Assembly (NCBI GenBank): GCA_017984435.1
Contig: JAGNZK010000001.1
Coordinates: 1 to 64,000, forward strand
Origin: Nitrosomonas sp.
GTDB taxonomy: Bacteria; Pseudomonadota; Gammaproteobacteria; Burkholderiales; Nitrosomonadaceae
Direction: 5' to 3'
Length of the DNA stretch: 64,000 nucleotides
Shown here: positions 47,048-56,504 of the stretch, piece by piece
Numbering within the stretch: the first letter of the stretch is position 1
How the letters are laid out: the number at the start of each line of letters is the position of its first letter
Made by a program: the position numbers and the translations under genes
Notes under the pieces: model-generated
Databases searched by the model: none
Seen by the model: the letters and a program-made list of their open reading frames with translations, nothing else
What the model was told of the DNA's origin: nothing

Positions 47048-47479
47048 ATGTCTTTACATATCGTATGCCCGCACTGCCACGCCACCAATCGAGTACCCGC
47101 GGATCGCCTGACTGCATCACCCAAATGCGGCGCTTGCCATCAAGCATTGTTTACCGCACACCCGGTCGAACTGACTGAAAGCAACTTCAACCGGCATATT
47201 TCTCATAATGATATTCCGCTACTAGTCGATTTCTGGGCACCGTGGTGCGGCCCTTGCCGCATGATGGCGCCTGCATTTGCCAAAGCAGCCACAGTTCTGG
47301 AACCTGGGATGCGTCTGGTTAAAGTTAATACGGAAGAAGAACAGGGATTGGGCGCCCGTTACAATATTCGCAGTATTCCGACTTTGGTGCTGTTTAAAGG
47401 TGGTCGGGAAATTGCCAGGCAATCAGGCGCCATGAGTGAGCAAGATCTGGTGCAATGGGCACAAACAATCAACAAATAA
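47048..47479 (+). CDS. trxC: Thioredoxin 2
   Basis: This 143-residue cytoplasmic disulfide reductase carries an N-terminal zinc ribbon (CPHCHATN and CGACHQAL) and the thioredoxin fold with FWAPWCGPCRMMAP, active cysteines about 67 and 70, and SIPTLVLFKGG. The zinc module distinguishes TrxC from TrxA. A Shine-Dalgarno (AAGGA) lies before the ATG. It follows cbpM by about 40 bases and probably shares its transcript. Confidence 0.96.
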   Translation: MSLHIVCPHCHATNRVPADRLTASPKCGACHQALFTAHPVELTESNFNRHISHNDIPLLVDFWAPWCGPCRMMAPAFAKAATVLEPGMRLVKVNTEEEQGLGARYNIRSIPTLVLFKGGREIARQSGAMSEQDLVQWAQTINK

Positions 47480-47505
47480 TAATGAATATCAAGGAGTAAA
47501 CACGC

Positions 47506-48663
47506 ATGTCCAATAGCGGATTTCTATCCCGTTTCATCTGGATTTCACTGGGAATCGTGTTACTGGTGCTGTTCTTTCACAGTTTCCTGTATCACTACTT
47601 CCCGGATGTGCTCCATCCGGATTATTTTAGCGGCAAAGCCAAACAGGAAAACGCTGAACCGCGGGTCGTGCAAGCACGTGGCAATCTGGCTGAAGACGAA
47701 AAAAGCACCATCGAATTATTTGAAAATTCGCGTGATTCGGTAGTATTTATCACCACCCGTCAACGCGTGATGGATGCGTGGACGCGCAATATTTTTTCTG
47801 TTCCCAGCGGTAACGGTTCAGGCTTTATCTGGGACGATAACGGTCATATCATTACCAATTTCCATGTCATCAAAGGCGCCAGCGAAGCGATCGTACGCCT
47901 GGCTGATGGACGCGATTACAAAGCTTCCCTGGTCGGCGCCAGCCCGGCACATGATATTGCGGTACTGAGAATAAGCGTTGGCTTCCAACGACCTGCCCCT
48001 GTTCCGCTGGGCACCAGTCATGATCTTAAGGTCGGGCAAAAAGTATTTGCCATCGGCAATCCTTTTGGTCTGGATTGGACACTGACCACCGGTATTGTCT
48101 CAGCGCTGGATAGAGCACTCCCCAGCGGTGACGGACGCACCATTGACAATCTGATTCAAACCGATGCCGCCATCAATCCCGGCAATTCCGGCGGGCCGTT
48201 ATTGGATTCCGCAGGCCGCTTGATCGGCATCAATACCGCCATTTATAGCCCCAGTGGCGCCAGCGCCGGCATCGGCTTTTCCGTACCCGTCGATACGGTC
48301 AATCGTGTCGTACCGCAAATCATCAGCCGCGGTAAATATATTCGTCCGGCGATGGGCATTACCGTCGATGGAAAACTCAATAACCGTCTGACAGAACGCC
48401 TAAAAATAACCGGCGTCGTGATACTGAGCATCAGTCCCGGATCAGCAGCAGACTCAGCCGGCCTCAAAGGCGCGACGATCACACCGGAAGGCAACATCAT
48501 CGCTAATGACATTATTATTGCAGTTGATGGAAAAACCATTGATTCCGTAGATAAATTACTCGCGCGCATCGACGGCTACAAAGTGGGCGATACCATCAAG
48601 ATCACCGTATCGCGGAAAGGTGAAACCATGGAAGTACCGGTTACGTTGCAACCCGGTGAATAA
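47506..48663 (+). CDS. S1C (DegP/DegS-like) serine protease with one PDZ domain
   Basis: The 385-residue protein has an N-terminal membrane anchor (about 10-30), a periplasmic trypsin-like domain with the triad H120 (TNFHVIKG), D150 (AHDIAVLR) and S228 (GNSGGPL), and one PDZ domain (about 285-380). One PDZ plus an uncleaved anchor resembles DegS more than DegP. It follows trxC by 26 bases with AAGGAG upstream of its start. The cluster with co-chaperone and thioredoxin suggests a protein-quality-control unit. Confidence 0.93.
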   Translation: MSNSGFLSRFIWISLGIVLLVLFFHSFLYHYFPDVLHPDYFSGKAKQENAEPRVVQARGNLAEDEKSTIELFENSRDSVVFITTRQRVMDAWTRNIFSVPSGNGSGFIWDDNGHIITNFHVIKGASEAIVRLADGRDYKASLVGASPAHDIAVLRISVGFQRPAPVPLGTSHDLKVGQKVFAIGNPFGLDWTLTTGIVSALDRALPSGDGRTIDNLIQTDAAINPGNSGGPLLDSAGRLIGINTAIYSPSGASAGIGFSVPVDTVNRVVPQIISRGKYIRPAMGITVDGKLNNRLTERLKITGVVILSISPGSAADSAGLKGATITPEGNIIANDIIIAVDGKTIDSVDKLLARIDGYKVGDTIKITVSRKGETMEVPVTLQPGE

Positions 48664-48670
48664 ATGAACC

Positions 48671-50230
48671 TCAGATCTCAGATATGTTCACTTCTTTGCT
48701 TCCCGCGCCATCGAGAATGCGCATAACCAGATCCGATGTCGAAATACCAGGTGTGTACGTCAGCTCATGAATCATTTCGGTTGGCAGCGACTCGCAGAGT
48801 TTGTATTTATCCAAGCGCTCCTGTTCCGATGCGCATGCAAAGGTATAAATGTCGAAACTATGTTGTTGCATAAATTCCGCAGAAACATTCGCCGGGGTTT
48901 CGATCATGACGGCATCCACATATTTGCAGGCAGCAACCACAGCAGCACGCTCCGCCTGCGTCATCACCGGCAGCTTGCCTTTATTTTCCACCACGCGCTC
49001 GTCGGAAACCACGCACACCGTCAAGTGTGTGCCCAATGCCTGCGCTGCTCGTAAAAAATTGATGTGGCCTTCATGAAACAGATCAGCCACCATGCGGGTA
49101 TACACACGGCGTTGCGTCTGATTTTTGGGCCACACGGGCATTTCCCGCTTTAAACGTGTGATAGCGCGTTCCATCCATTGACGACTGCGTAATGCCCATA
49201 CATCATCCGGATCTTTCAAAGCGATCTGATGCGCATAACACCAAGCCTTAGCCAAATCACCCAATAACCAGCGCTGCACCAGCCTGTGATAGGCATAACA
49301 GCGCACCAGTAAGGTAAAACTCTCCAGATTGCGCGCGGATATCACGGTATCCCAATTGGGATTCGGTGTGCGCCAATCTCCGTAAAATGCCGTCAGGATT
49401 TTTTCCGGTTGCCGTGGAAACCAGACTGGGCCGTATTCAGTACTACGTTGTATCAGATCAAACTGAGGGAAAACCGACACGCGCTGATACTCAGCCGGAT
49501 GATCAGGCAATGAAAAACCGCCTACAATTCGTTGCCCTTGTTTTTGCAAGCCACAGACATCGATGGTAATTCCCAATTCCGGATGCACATAATCACGATA
49601 ATTCGCATATTCGATCCGCATCGGCGCTCTGACCCAACCGGCTTCTTCCAACGCAGCACAACACGCCTCCCAGGATTCCATCCATACCGCAATATCCAGG
49701 TCCTTGTCGAAATCCAGCAAACTTCCGTTACGAACCAAGCCCAGTAAAGTTCCCGCATAGGGAAATGCCGGAATCCCCAATTTGGCTAATTCTGCACAAG
49801 TCGTCCACAATAGTTTTTCGGCTTCGCCGGAAACAAATATATTTTCACCGGGCTGTTGTATTTTCTTTTTTTCTCGATGTGGCGGAATGCTTCCTGCTTT
49901 CGCCAGCGTCATCAGGTGATTCAAGGCACCAGTGAAATGAGTATGTGCGGTGGTCAAATCCAACAAAATGAAACTTGCTGTTCCCAATACATGCGCCCAA
50001 TACGCCTTATGGAAATCGCCTTGTACATCAGCATAAATCCTTTCTGCATAAGTGGGCACATCAATGGTGCGATCGGTCTGCATTGCCAGTGAGCACCACA
50101 ATCTTGCAACATCTTGCGACAGTGGATATTCATCTTTTAAAGGATTCAGAATTTCATCCGCATCATTCAGCTTCCCTGTGGCGATTAAATCCCTCGCTTT
50201 CAGCAATAATTCATCAAGTTTCTTGGTCAT
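48671..50230 (-). CDS. Fusion of LicD-like nucleotidyltransferase and cytidylyltransferase
   Basis: The 519-residue protein joins three parts. Residues about 1-110 are helical and TPR-like. About 125-330 resemble LicD/fukutin-type phosphotransferases, with PYAGTLLGLVRNG and the metal site LLDFDKDLDIAVW. About 395-510 form a cytidylyltransferase-like domain: VYTRMVADLFHEGHINFLRA (HxGH), VVSDERVV, AERAAVVAACKYVD, and YTPGISTSDLV. Known relatives separately make CDP-alcohols and transfer phosphocholine or similar groups to surface glycans. Having both in one chain suggests a self-contained pathway for decorating a surface polymer. The substrate is not known. No other glycan gene is adjacent. Confidence 0.85.
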   Translation of the reverse strand: MTKKLDELLLKARDLIATGKLNDADEILNPLKDEYPLSQDVARLWCSLAMQTDRTIDVPTYAERIYADVQGDFHKAYWAHVLGTASFILLDLTTAHTHFTGALNHLMTLAKAGSIPPHREKKKIQQPGENIFVSGEAEKLLWTTCAELAKLGIPAFPYAGTLLGLVRNGSLLDFDKDLDIAVWMESWEACCAALEEAGWVRAPMRIEYANYRDYVHPELGITIDVCGLQKQGQRIVGGFSLPDHPAEYQRVSVFPQFDLIQRSTEYGPVWFPRQPEKILTAFYGDWRTPNPNWDTVISARNLESFTLLVRCYAYHRLVQRWLLGDLAKAWCYAHQIALKDPDDVWALRSRQWMERAITRLKREMPVWPKNQTQRRVYTRMVADLFHEGHINFLRAAQALGTHLTVCVVSDERVVENKGKLPVMTQAERAAVVAACKYVDAVMIETPANVSAEFMQQHSFDIYTFACASEQERLDKYKLCESLPTEMIHELTYTPGISTSDLVMRILDGAGSKEVNISEI

Positions 50231-50336
50231 GCTTTATAGCCAATCAATTTATATTATTCACTACAGCAACGTATGCAATATATAGATATCGTGTACGTCT
50301 GCTAACGCGCATTGCATTTTAACGATTATTCAATAT

Positions 50337-50355
50337 AATAGGAATAATTCTCATT
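50337..50355. promoter_or_regulatory. Candidate Fur box between the LicD-like fusion and the RTX gene
   Basis: Read on the minus strand, AATGAGAATTATTCCTATT closely follows the common Fur-box form AATGAGAATnATTnTCATT. It lies about 170 bases upstream of the RTX gene and about 107 bases upstream of the divergent fusion gene. The RTX gene is the more likely target, given the iron genes downstream. The match is by eye. Confidence 0.55.
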
Positions 50356-50525
50356 AATGGATTTTTACCGTTTAATGAGTTGGCAAATCTTTGTAATTGC
50401 ATGACATCAGAAAGCATCTCTGAATTTCGAAGCTTCAATCCAGATGGACACGACAAAATAGTGCTTTCTCAGTAATACCTTAAACGCATCAATTACCTTA
50501 ACACAATTAATCAGGAGACTACATT

Positions 50526-51185
50526 ATGACAATATTATCTCAAGCCACTCGCACGAGTCTGGGTTCAGGGGCCATCAAATTCATTGATGGTGTTCAATTT
50601 GAAGGAATTGGGTCTGCTGGATTCAGAACTGGTATTGATTTACTCTATCTCTGTGATGATGCAGATGACGTCATCATTGCTGGCGACGGCAATGATGAGA
50701 TAGAAGCCGCAGGTGGCAATGATACTCTGAGAGAAGGTCTCGGTAATGGCATATTAAGTGGCGGAGAAGGCAATGATGATCTGGATGGAGGCCCAGGAAC
50801 CGAGAGATTGTTTGGTGGAAACGGTGATGATATTCTGCGGGCAGGCGGTAGCGTACCAGTTGATTTCGTAAACGGTAAAGGAGATTTTGATAGGCTCAAT
50901 GGCGGCGCTGGTAACGACACGTTTGGTTTTTATGGCCTAGGGAATTTTGAGATTGCTGATTTTACATTGGGTGAAGATCGTTTGTTTTTTGATTCAGAAA
51001 TTCTTGGGGTCCAAGACGTCCCAACATTGCTTTCATTTATCACAAAAATTACCGTTAATCCTCCGGCTGGTGCTAGTAACAGCTTTACCGCTGAGTTCTT
51101 GGGTGGTGCTGCATACATTGAGGTCATTGGCGTTGGAGTCACCCCAGAATCAATCACAGCCGACATGATTGTATTTAACCTCTAG
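50526..51185 (+). CDS. Small RTX (calcium-binding repeat) protein
   Basis: The 219-residue acidic protein has no N-terminal signal peptide. Its middle (about 50-135) contains nonapeptide RTX repeats of the GGxGxDxUx type: AGDGNDEIEAAGGNDTLREG, LSGGEGNDDLDGGPGTERLF, GGNGDDILRAG and NGGAGNDTFGFYG. RTX proteins normally leave the cell by type I secretion and fold on binding calcium outside. The C-terminus (about 140-219) is beta-rich and ends in an aliphatic-hydroxyl stretch (ITADMIVFNL), typical of type I secretion signals. GGAGA lies upstream of the ATG. No ABC exporter gene is adjacent. The upstream Fur-box-like site suggests iron-controlled expression. Confidence 0.85.
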   Translation: MTILSQATRTSLGSGAIKFIDGVQFEGIGSAGFRTGIDLLYLCDDADDVIIAGDGNDEIEAAGGNDTLREGLGNGILSGGEGNDDLDGGPGTERLFGGNGDDILRAGGSVPVDFVNGKGDFDRLNGGAGNDTFGFYGLGNFEIADFTLGEDRLFFDSEILGVQDVPTLLSFITKITVNPPAGASNSFTAEFLGGAAYIEVIGVGVTPESITADMIVFNL

Positions 51186-51227
51186 GCACTCCTCAAAAAC
51201 TAGTCTACCCTTATAGTTTCTCCGATT

Positions 51228-51252
51228 TACTCCTAGCCCCTAGCTGGGAGTA
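51228..51252 (+). terminator. Hairpin after the RTX gene
   Basis: TACTCCTAGC at 51228-51237 pairs with GCTGGGAGTA at 51243-51252 with one G-T wobble around a CCCTA loop, about 40 bases after the RTX stop. The following sequence is only weakly T-rich, so termination may be partial. Confidence 0.5.
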
Positions 51253-51343
51253 ATAATCCATACTTCAAAGCATTTCTTCATATAACCATTGCCTGAACTG
51301 TTCTGTTCCTTTCCTATCATTGGCACACAAGTATCAAAACAAC

Positions 51344-51378
51344 TGTGCCTTACCATAAGAAATTTACGGTAAGGCACA
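51344..51378. terminator. Bidirectional terminator between the RTX gene and the duplicated protein gene
   Basis: TGTGCCTTACC at 51344-51354 pairs perfectly with GGTAAGGCACA at 51368-51378. On the minus strand it is followed by CAGTTGTTTTG, and on the plus strand by ATCAGTTTTCT, so it can stop transcription from both converging genes. Confidence 0.75.
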
Positions 51379-51412
51379 ATCAGTTTTCTAACCAGTTACT
51401 ACTTCAGATTTT

Positions 51413-53671
51413 CTAGATCAATTCATTCTCGTACGCTGAAATTATTTCGATAATCGTTGATCCTGCAACTGACGCCTTGGAAGAGTCATCCGTCCGAATT
51501 GCTTCTTTAAGATCTTGCAGCGCATTTTGCATTTCTACACGTTGTAGTGAACCTAAACGTAACTCCAAGTCGGGCAGGAAGATATTCACATACAGAGATA
51601 CTCTCTCTGTAGCGAGAGTAGCCTGACCCTTGTCAACACCAAACGTTGATTCAATCTGACTGATATTTCTTCTTACTTGACCAATAACACCTTTGCTTAT
51701 TTCAATAACGATTTCATTAGCAACCACATTAACCAAATCACCCGTTAATTGCGCTTTGATTACACCATTGCCAGCTGGATTATCTTGGGCAATAAATATT
51801 TCAACAGTGCGATAAAGAAGTTCGGCTTCTTTCTGTTCAACAGTGGCCTCATCAACATCACTATTTCTATTGTTTATTAATCCCCCAACTTCACCCAGTG
51901 TGCCTTTTAGAAAACCACTAACTATCGAAACAATAATGTTTTCCCGTGCTATCGCAACATTGGTTCGATCATCCGCATTTACTTTATTTAAGGCATCCCT
52001 GCCATTCATAAGTGCTAATGTAACTTGATCATCCAGATCGGGATTGGTGCCATCCTTGAACTTTAGTTTATCCTCTGTCAGAATCTTGTAAGTTCCGCTT
52101 GTAACACCGATCAGTGCTTGATAGGCTGAATGTGCCCTATCCCATTCCAACGCCAATTCATTCGTTGCCATGCTGTCGAAATTATCAAGTACCAGTGTTG
52201 TGCGGTCATAAACACCAAGTGCAAAAATCTGCTGCAACGATCTATTGACCGTTTGTGCATCCAGTGCCACTTGATTTCCACCTTTGATGGATTCAATAGC
52301 TGCCAGAATATCCTGATCACTGGTCAATCCGTATTTTTGACCAATGAATTTCGTCACTTGCTGCAATTCACCACCATACGCAGCAACAATGGCATTCACA
52401 TCTATAGGATCTTTTGCGAGCGCATCCGCAATCTCTTGATAGCTCGCAACAGCATTGTCAACCAGCGCTGTATCGCTGGTTGGACTATATGCCGCCAAAT
52501 TGAGCTGTTGCTCATAATCGTTAAAAATCGTCGTTATAATAGCTTGTACTTCTGTAGATTTAGCAGCATCATCGGCTTTAACAGCACTATTCAGATCATT
52601 CAGTGCTGCTAACAAATTTCCACGCACAGTAGCGCCCATGCGTAACTCAAGATCAGGCATGAATATCTCGGCAAATTCCTTTGTTCCCGAAGCTTCCGCC
52701 ATTCTGCCTTCACGATTCTCAGCTGTAGCAATGTTCGCCATTTCACCTCTTGAACGACCAAGCATGCCTAAGTTCAGATTACTCACAATTTCATCTGCTA
52801 CAAGATCCGAACCATCGCCTGTCAACCGGGCTTTAATGAGCAAACTACCGACGGGATTATCGCGTGCAATATTCGATTCGATAATGCGATAAAAAATTTC
52901 CCCTTCTTTTAGTTCCTTGCGCATCTCTTCTACATCTGTATTTCTACTTTCCATAGCACCCGCCACTTCGCGCAAAACAGCGTTGTAATAAGCCCGGGTC
53001 AATGATGATATTCTTGTAACGTAACGCTCAACAGCGAGGACACCAGCATCTTCTGCCGGATCGTTTTTATCTAGTGCCGTTCTGATTCGTGCAACTGAAT
53101 CATTAAATGATACATCTGCCGCCGGATTGCTACCTTCCACAATAGTTAGCTTATCTGTACTGAGCACCTCATTGGTTCTTGCGACATTTGCAGAAAGCGG
53201 TTGATAGGCTGCTACCATTTCATCCAGCATCGGGACCAATTCTGCAGTTGTGAGATTCGGAAATTGACTGCGCATAGACGACATACGGTTAAAAACAATC
53301 TGATAAAAAACACGCTGCAAAGTCTTGTCGACTACCTGAGCTGCCAATGCCGGCTCATTATCGCTTTTGATTTCGTCAATCGCAGCCAGAACATCGCTAT
53401 CCAGCTTTTGAGTATTGGCTGTATCAACTTCCTGCGTTAGTGTTTGCAGCGCACCTACATAAGCACTTGCAATCGCATCTCCGTTAATTGGCGTTTCTCT
53501 TCGCAACGTACCAATTGTCTGATACGCAGTAGCCGCATCCTGAATTGCTTGGACATTAGCAAGTTGAGCAAACGCACTTGTACCCGCCCCCCCCAATCCA
53601 AGAATAATAAGAATTAATCCCATAGTCGACGACTTATTCATCGAAGCCATGAGTTTTTTAAATAAAAACAT
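51413..53671 (-). CDS. Exported protein of unknown function with an internal duplication
   Basis: The 752-residue protein has a signal peptide (hydrophobic about 16-35, cleavage after AFA). The mature part consists of two copies of a roughly 350-residue helical unit, about 40-400 and 402-752. Matching pairs include LAAIDEIKS/LAAIESIKG, IARDNPVGSLLIKARLTGD/IAQDNPAGNGVIKAQLTGD, VADEIV/VANEIV and FMPDLELRMG/FLPDLELRLG. The family is not recognised. AAGGAG lies 7 bases before the ATG and a Fur-box-like site lies upstream at 53740-53758. It follows the siderophore receptor on the same strand, so a role in iron handling is inferred. Confidence 0.8.
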   Translation of the reverse strand: MFLFKKLMASMNKSSTMGLILIILGLGGAGTSAFAQLANVQAIQDAATAYQTIGTLRRETPINGDAIASAYVGALQTLTQEVDTANTQKLDSDVLAAIDEIKSDNEPALAAQVVDKTLQRVFYQIVFNRMSSMRSQFPNLTTAELVPMLDEMVAAYQPLSANVARTNEVLSTDKLTIVEGSNPAADVSFNDSVARIRTALDKNDPAEDAGVLAVERYVTRISSLTRAYYNAVLREVAGAMESRNTDVEEMRKELKEGEIFYRIIESNIARDNPVGSLLIKARLTGDGSDLVADEIVSNLNLGMLGRSRGEMANIATAENREGRMAEASGTKEFAEIFMPDLELRMGATVRGNLLAALNDLNSAVKADDAAKSTEVQAIITTIFNDYEQQLNLAAYSPTSDTALVDNAVASYQEIADALAKDPIDVNAIVAAYGGELQQVTKFIGQKYGLTSDQDILAAIESIKGGNQVALDAQTVNRSLQQIFALGVYDRTTLVLDNFDSMATNELALEWDRAHSAYQALIGVTSGTYKILTEDKLKFKDGTNPDLDDQVTLALMNGRDALNKVNADDRTNVAIARENIIVSIVSGFLKGTLGEVGGLINNRNSDVDEATVEQKEAELLYRTVEIFIAQDNPAGNGVIKAQLTGDLVNVVANEIVIEISKGVIGQVRRNISQIESTFGVDKGQATLATERVSLYVNIFLPDLELRLGSLQRVEMQNALQDLKEAIRTDDSSKASVAGSTIIEIISAYENELI

Positions 53672-53739
53672 TTAGGGAGCTCCTTTAAAATTAACTAAAA
53701 TTAACACATACAAATTATTATTATTTTTGTAATAGTAAT

Positions 53740-53758
53740 TATAATGATAATAATTACT
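53740..53758. promoter_or_regulatory. Fur box upstream of the duplicated exported protein
   Basis: TATAATGATAATAATTACT matches the 19-base consensus GATAATGATAATCATTATC at 15 positions. It sits about 70 bases before the start at 53671, in a very AT-rich gap, where a promoter would be expected. This predicts induction under iron limitation. Confidence 0.7.
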
Positions 53759-53803
53759 ATTTACCAAACTAATTAACATCCTATCAATAAATTTTTAGGT
53801 ATC

Positions 53804-56197
53804 CTAAAAATTGGCAATCAGAGTAGCGCGGATTGCAATGGGTGATCCAGGCGTAATATTGTTATTGTTGTGCACTGATGCAAAGTAATTGGTATCAAAC
53901 AAATTCTCAATGTTTAACTGACCACGGAAGCTTTTTGTAAACTGCGCAAATAGTGCAGCATCCACCCGGGTAAAATCGGGTATTCTTATCGTGTTATCCG
54001 CGGAAGCAAACATACTACCGCGATAAATCACACCAAATGCCGCACCTATTCGAGGTGTAAAATCATACCGGTTCCATACCGAGAAGGTATGACGAGGCAA
54101 CTCTCCTACCGTAGCACCTTTTTCTGCGACTCCTTGTATAGCGCTGGTAAATTCCCCAAGTTGGTAAGCATATCCCCCCATTACGCTCCAATCCGGGGTC
54201 AGTCGACCGTTAAGACTTACTTCAACACCTTTGGTACGCTGACCTTTGGACAAAAAAGTTCGCGATGGATCGTTCGGATCAGCCGTGATCGCATTGGTTC
54301 GATCCAGTTGATATACAGCGCCTGTTAATGCCAAATCCGGGCGAATATCCCATTTTACCCCAGTCTCGAGCGTAGTAAATTTTTCTGGCTTCAATACTGC
54401 TGTCGTTACTGTTATACCCGTTAGCTGATCACCCGCGCGTGGCACATAAGCTTGACTATAACTGGCATAAAATGAAACGGCTTCGATAGGCTTATAGATA
54501 ATGCCAAAACGTGGGGCAATCAGGTCATCTCTTGTTTTCAGCTGTGTTTTTCCTGCATTTTTTTGCTGAAAATCCACTTCGAATAAATCGTAGCGAACTC
54601 CCGCGATCAATTGAAGTTGCGGTAGCAACTCTATTTGATCTTGAATATACAATGATGTCACATTGACCACGCTGCGATTATGCGCATCGGTATCTCTAGT
54701 CAAATAATCAACCGGTGCATTGGTAACCGGATTACTAAGAGGCACACGTAAGTTGACCTGTGCTTCATCGTTATTAAAAAAACCGTTTCGCCGCCTGTTA
54801 AAGGTTTCCTGACGTCCCACCTCGACACCCGCCATCAATGTATGTGAAATGGATCCGGTATTGAACGAATAAAGCAAATTTGTCTGATTAAAAACATTCT
54901 CACGGGTTGTTGCATTGTTATACGCACCCAGTGACAGCAAATTCACGCCAGGAATAACCTGACCATTCGCAAATATGTTTTGATAGAACTTATCGTAGGT
55001 CGCATAATTTGTCCGGTTTTGCAGTGTAACTCCGGAATCGAACTTATGCTCAATCATCGAATTGAATGACAGTACGTCAATATTTGCATGACTACGCCTC
55101 GGATCACCAAAAAACTGCGACTCATGAACATTGACAGGCCGCCCCAACAATGAAGGAATACCCCGATCAGCCGTGCGATCATCATGGAAACGCTCCATAC
55201 TGGCTACTATCTTGGTACGATGCGTCGGCTTGATCGTGACAGTTGGAGATACGCCAAGTCGCTCCATACTGACGCCATCACGAAAACTGCCAGCATCCTC
55301 ATACACGGCGTTCAAACGCACCGCCGCCACATCATTAATCACATAACCGACATCCGCCGTCATTCTTTTTTGATTGAATGAACCGCCTTGAAACGTAAAT
55401 TCCCGCACAGGATCCCAATTGGCCTGCTTCGATACACGATTAACAACACCACCCGAACCACCACGACCAAAAATCATGCCATTGGCACCTTTCAACACTT
55501 CAACACGTTCAATGTTATAAAGATCACGGTAGAATTCCGCATCATCGCGAATACCATCAATAAAAAAATCCCCTGTTGAACGGTTACCACGAAACACTAG
55601 CGCATCCCGATTACCTTCACCCTGTGATACGCCGACACCAGGAACATAACGAACAGCATCGCCCAAACTTCGGATGGATTGATCTTTAATTAATTCATTG
55701 GTTATCACCGAAATGGCCTGCGGCACATCGCGTAGCAGGGTATTGGTTTTTGTCGCCGTACTGGTACTCACCGCCGCATATCGATTGGTATTGCTGGCAG
55801 TAATTTGTACTGTAGGCAACGTTGTGACGGCAGGACTGACTGCGGATGCAGGTACTTCCGTAATTGCATAGCTATCACCGCGCTGCACAATCTGCAAACC
55901 AGAACCAGCAAGCAACTGCTCAATGGCTGATTTCATTTCAAAATCACCTGTTAATCCTTGCGTCACTTTTCCCTGTAACATCGTAGCATCAATGGTAAGC
56001 TTAATTTCCGCTTGTTGCGAAAACTGAGTCAAGGCATCATGCAATGAACCAGCGGGAATATTATAGGTGCGTACCACAGGTGCGATAGTGTTTAATGGTT
56101 CAGCAATACCTAGTTTGGGCAGAAAAATTGCCGCCAAGCTCAGGTTAATTAATACTGCGTAAAAACAAACACTTTTAGAAAAACTACGGATAATCAT
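53804..56197 (-). CDS. TonB-dependent siderophore receptor with STN domain
   Basis: The 797-residue outer-membrane receptor has a signal peptide (about 10-31) and an STN domain (about 45-115: YNIPAGSLHDALTQFSQQAE) that can signal to a FecR-like partner. Next are the plug domain (about 150-270: LLRDVPQAISVITNELIKDQ, FFIDGIRDDAEFYRDLYNIE) and a 22-strand-type barrel ending in IAIRATLIANF. The layout matches ferric-siderophore receptors of the FhuE/FiuA/FecA type. No fecI/fecR genes are seen in the window, so the STN domain's partner is elsewhere or absent. Siderophore specificity cannot be read. Confidence 0.95.
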   Translation of the reverse strand: MIIRSFSKSVCFYAVLINLSLAAIFLPKLGIAEPLNTIAPVVRTYNIPAGSLHDALTQFSQQAEIKLTIDATMLQGKVTQGLTGDFEMKSAIEQLLAGSGLQIVQRGDSYAITEVPASAVSPAVTTLPTVQITASNTNRYAAVSTSTATKTNTLLRDVPQAISVITNELIKDQSIRSLGDAVRYVPGVGVSQGEGNRDALVFRGNRSTGDFFIDGIRDDAEFYRDLYNIERVEVLKGANGMIFGRGGSGGVVNRVSKQANWDPVREFTFQGGSFNQKRMTADVGYVINDVAAVRLNAVYEDAGSFRDGVSMERLGVSPTVTIKPTHRTKIVASMERFHDDRTADRGIPSLLGRPVNVHESQFFGDPRRSHANIDVLSFNSMIEHKFDSGVTLQNRTNYATYDKFYQNIFANGQVIPGVNLLSLGAYNNATTRENVFNQTNLLYSFNTGSISHTLMAGVEVGRQETFNRRRNGFFNNDEAQVNLRVPLSNPVTNAPVDYLTRDTDAHNRSVVNVTSLYIQDQIELLPQLQLIAGVRYDLFEVDFQQKNAGKTQLKTRDDLIAPRFGIIYKPIEAVSFYASYSQAYVPRAGDQLTGITVTTAVLKPEKFTTLETGVKWDIRPDLALTGAVYQLDRTNAITADPNDPSRTFLSKGQRTKGVEVSLNGRLTPDWSVMGGYAYQLGEFTSAIQGVAEKGATVGELPRHTFSVWNRYDFTPRIGAAFGVIYRGSMFASADNTIRIPDFTRVDAALFAQFTKSFRGQLNIENLFDTNYFASVHNNNNITPGSPIAIRATLIANF

Positions 56198-56504
56198 AAT
56201 GTATTAGAGCAAAATTATTTTTGCAAGCCCTGGAGCAGGCAATTATTTTCCAAACGCAACAAATCAAGCAGAAAAAACAATCCGCTGATGTGCACAAGCA
56301 TAATAAAAGTGGAACAGGGAATATAGATCCGCTGACTGATTACACCGGACTCTGATCTTGATTAGGCAAGATAGCTTGACACCAAAGGGAATATTATATT
56401 TGGAAATCTTTAATAAGATACAAAACCTTTTGCTGCCCAATAAAGCATCATTGCTGTAACCGACACTTGTTAATTAAGAGCCAAACTCATTTTGCTTTTT
56501 CTTC
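56198..56504. other. 307-base intergenic region upstream of the receptor gene
   Basis: No gene is supported. It should hold the receptor promoter. No strong Fur box was identified in it, although the receptor's first codons (around 56187-56200) contain a partial Fur-like palindrome that may be chance. Confidence 0.4.

Noticed and set aside
52130-52612. 160-codon plus-strand frame inside the duplicated exported protein gene
   Set aside because: Antisense shadow; its translation is rich in Ile, Arg and Cys with no recognisable motif.
56185-56200. Fur-like palindrome GATAATCATAATG at the receptor start codon
   Set aside because: It overlaps the first codons of the receptor and matches only about half of the consensus, so chance is likely.
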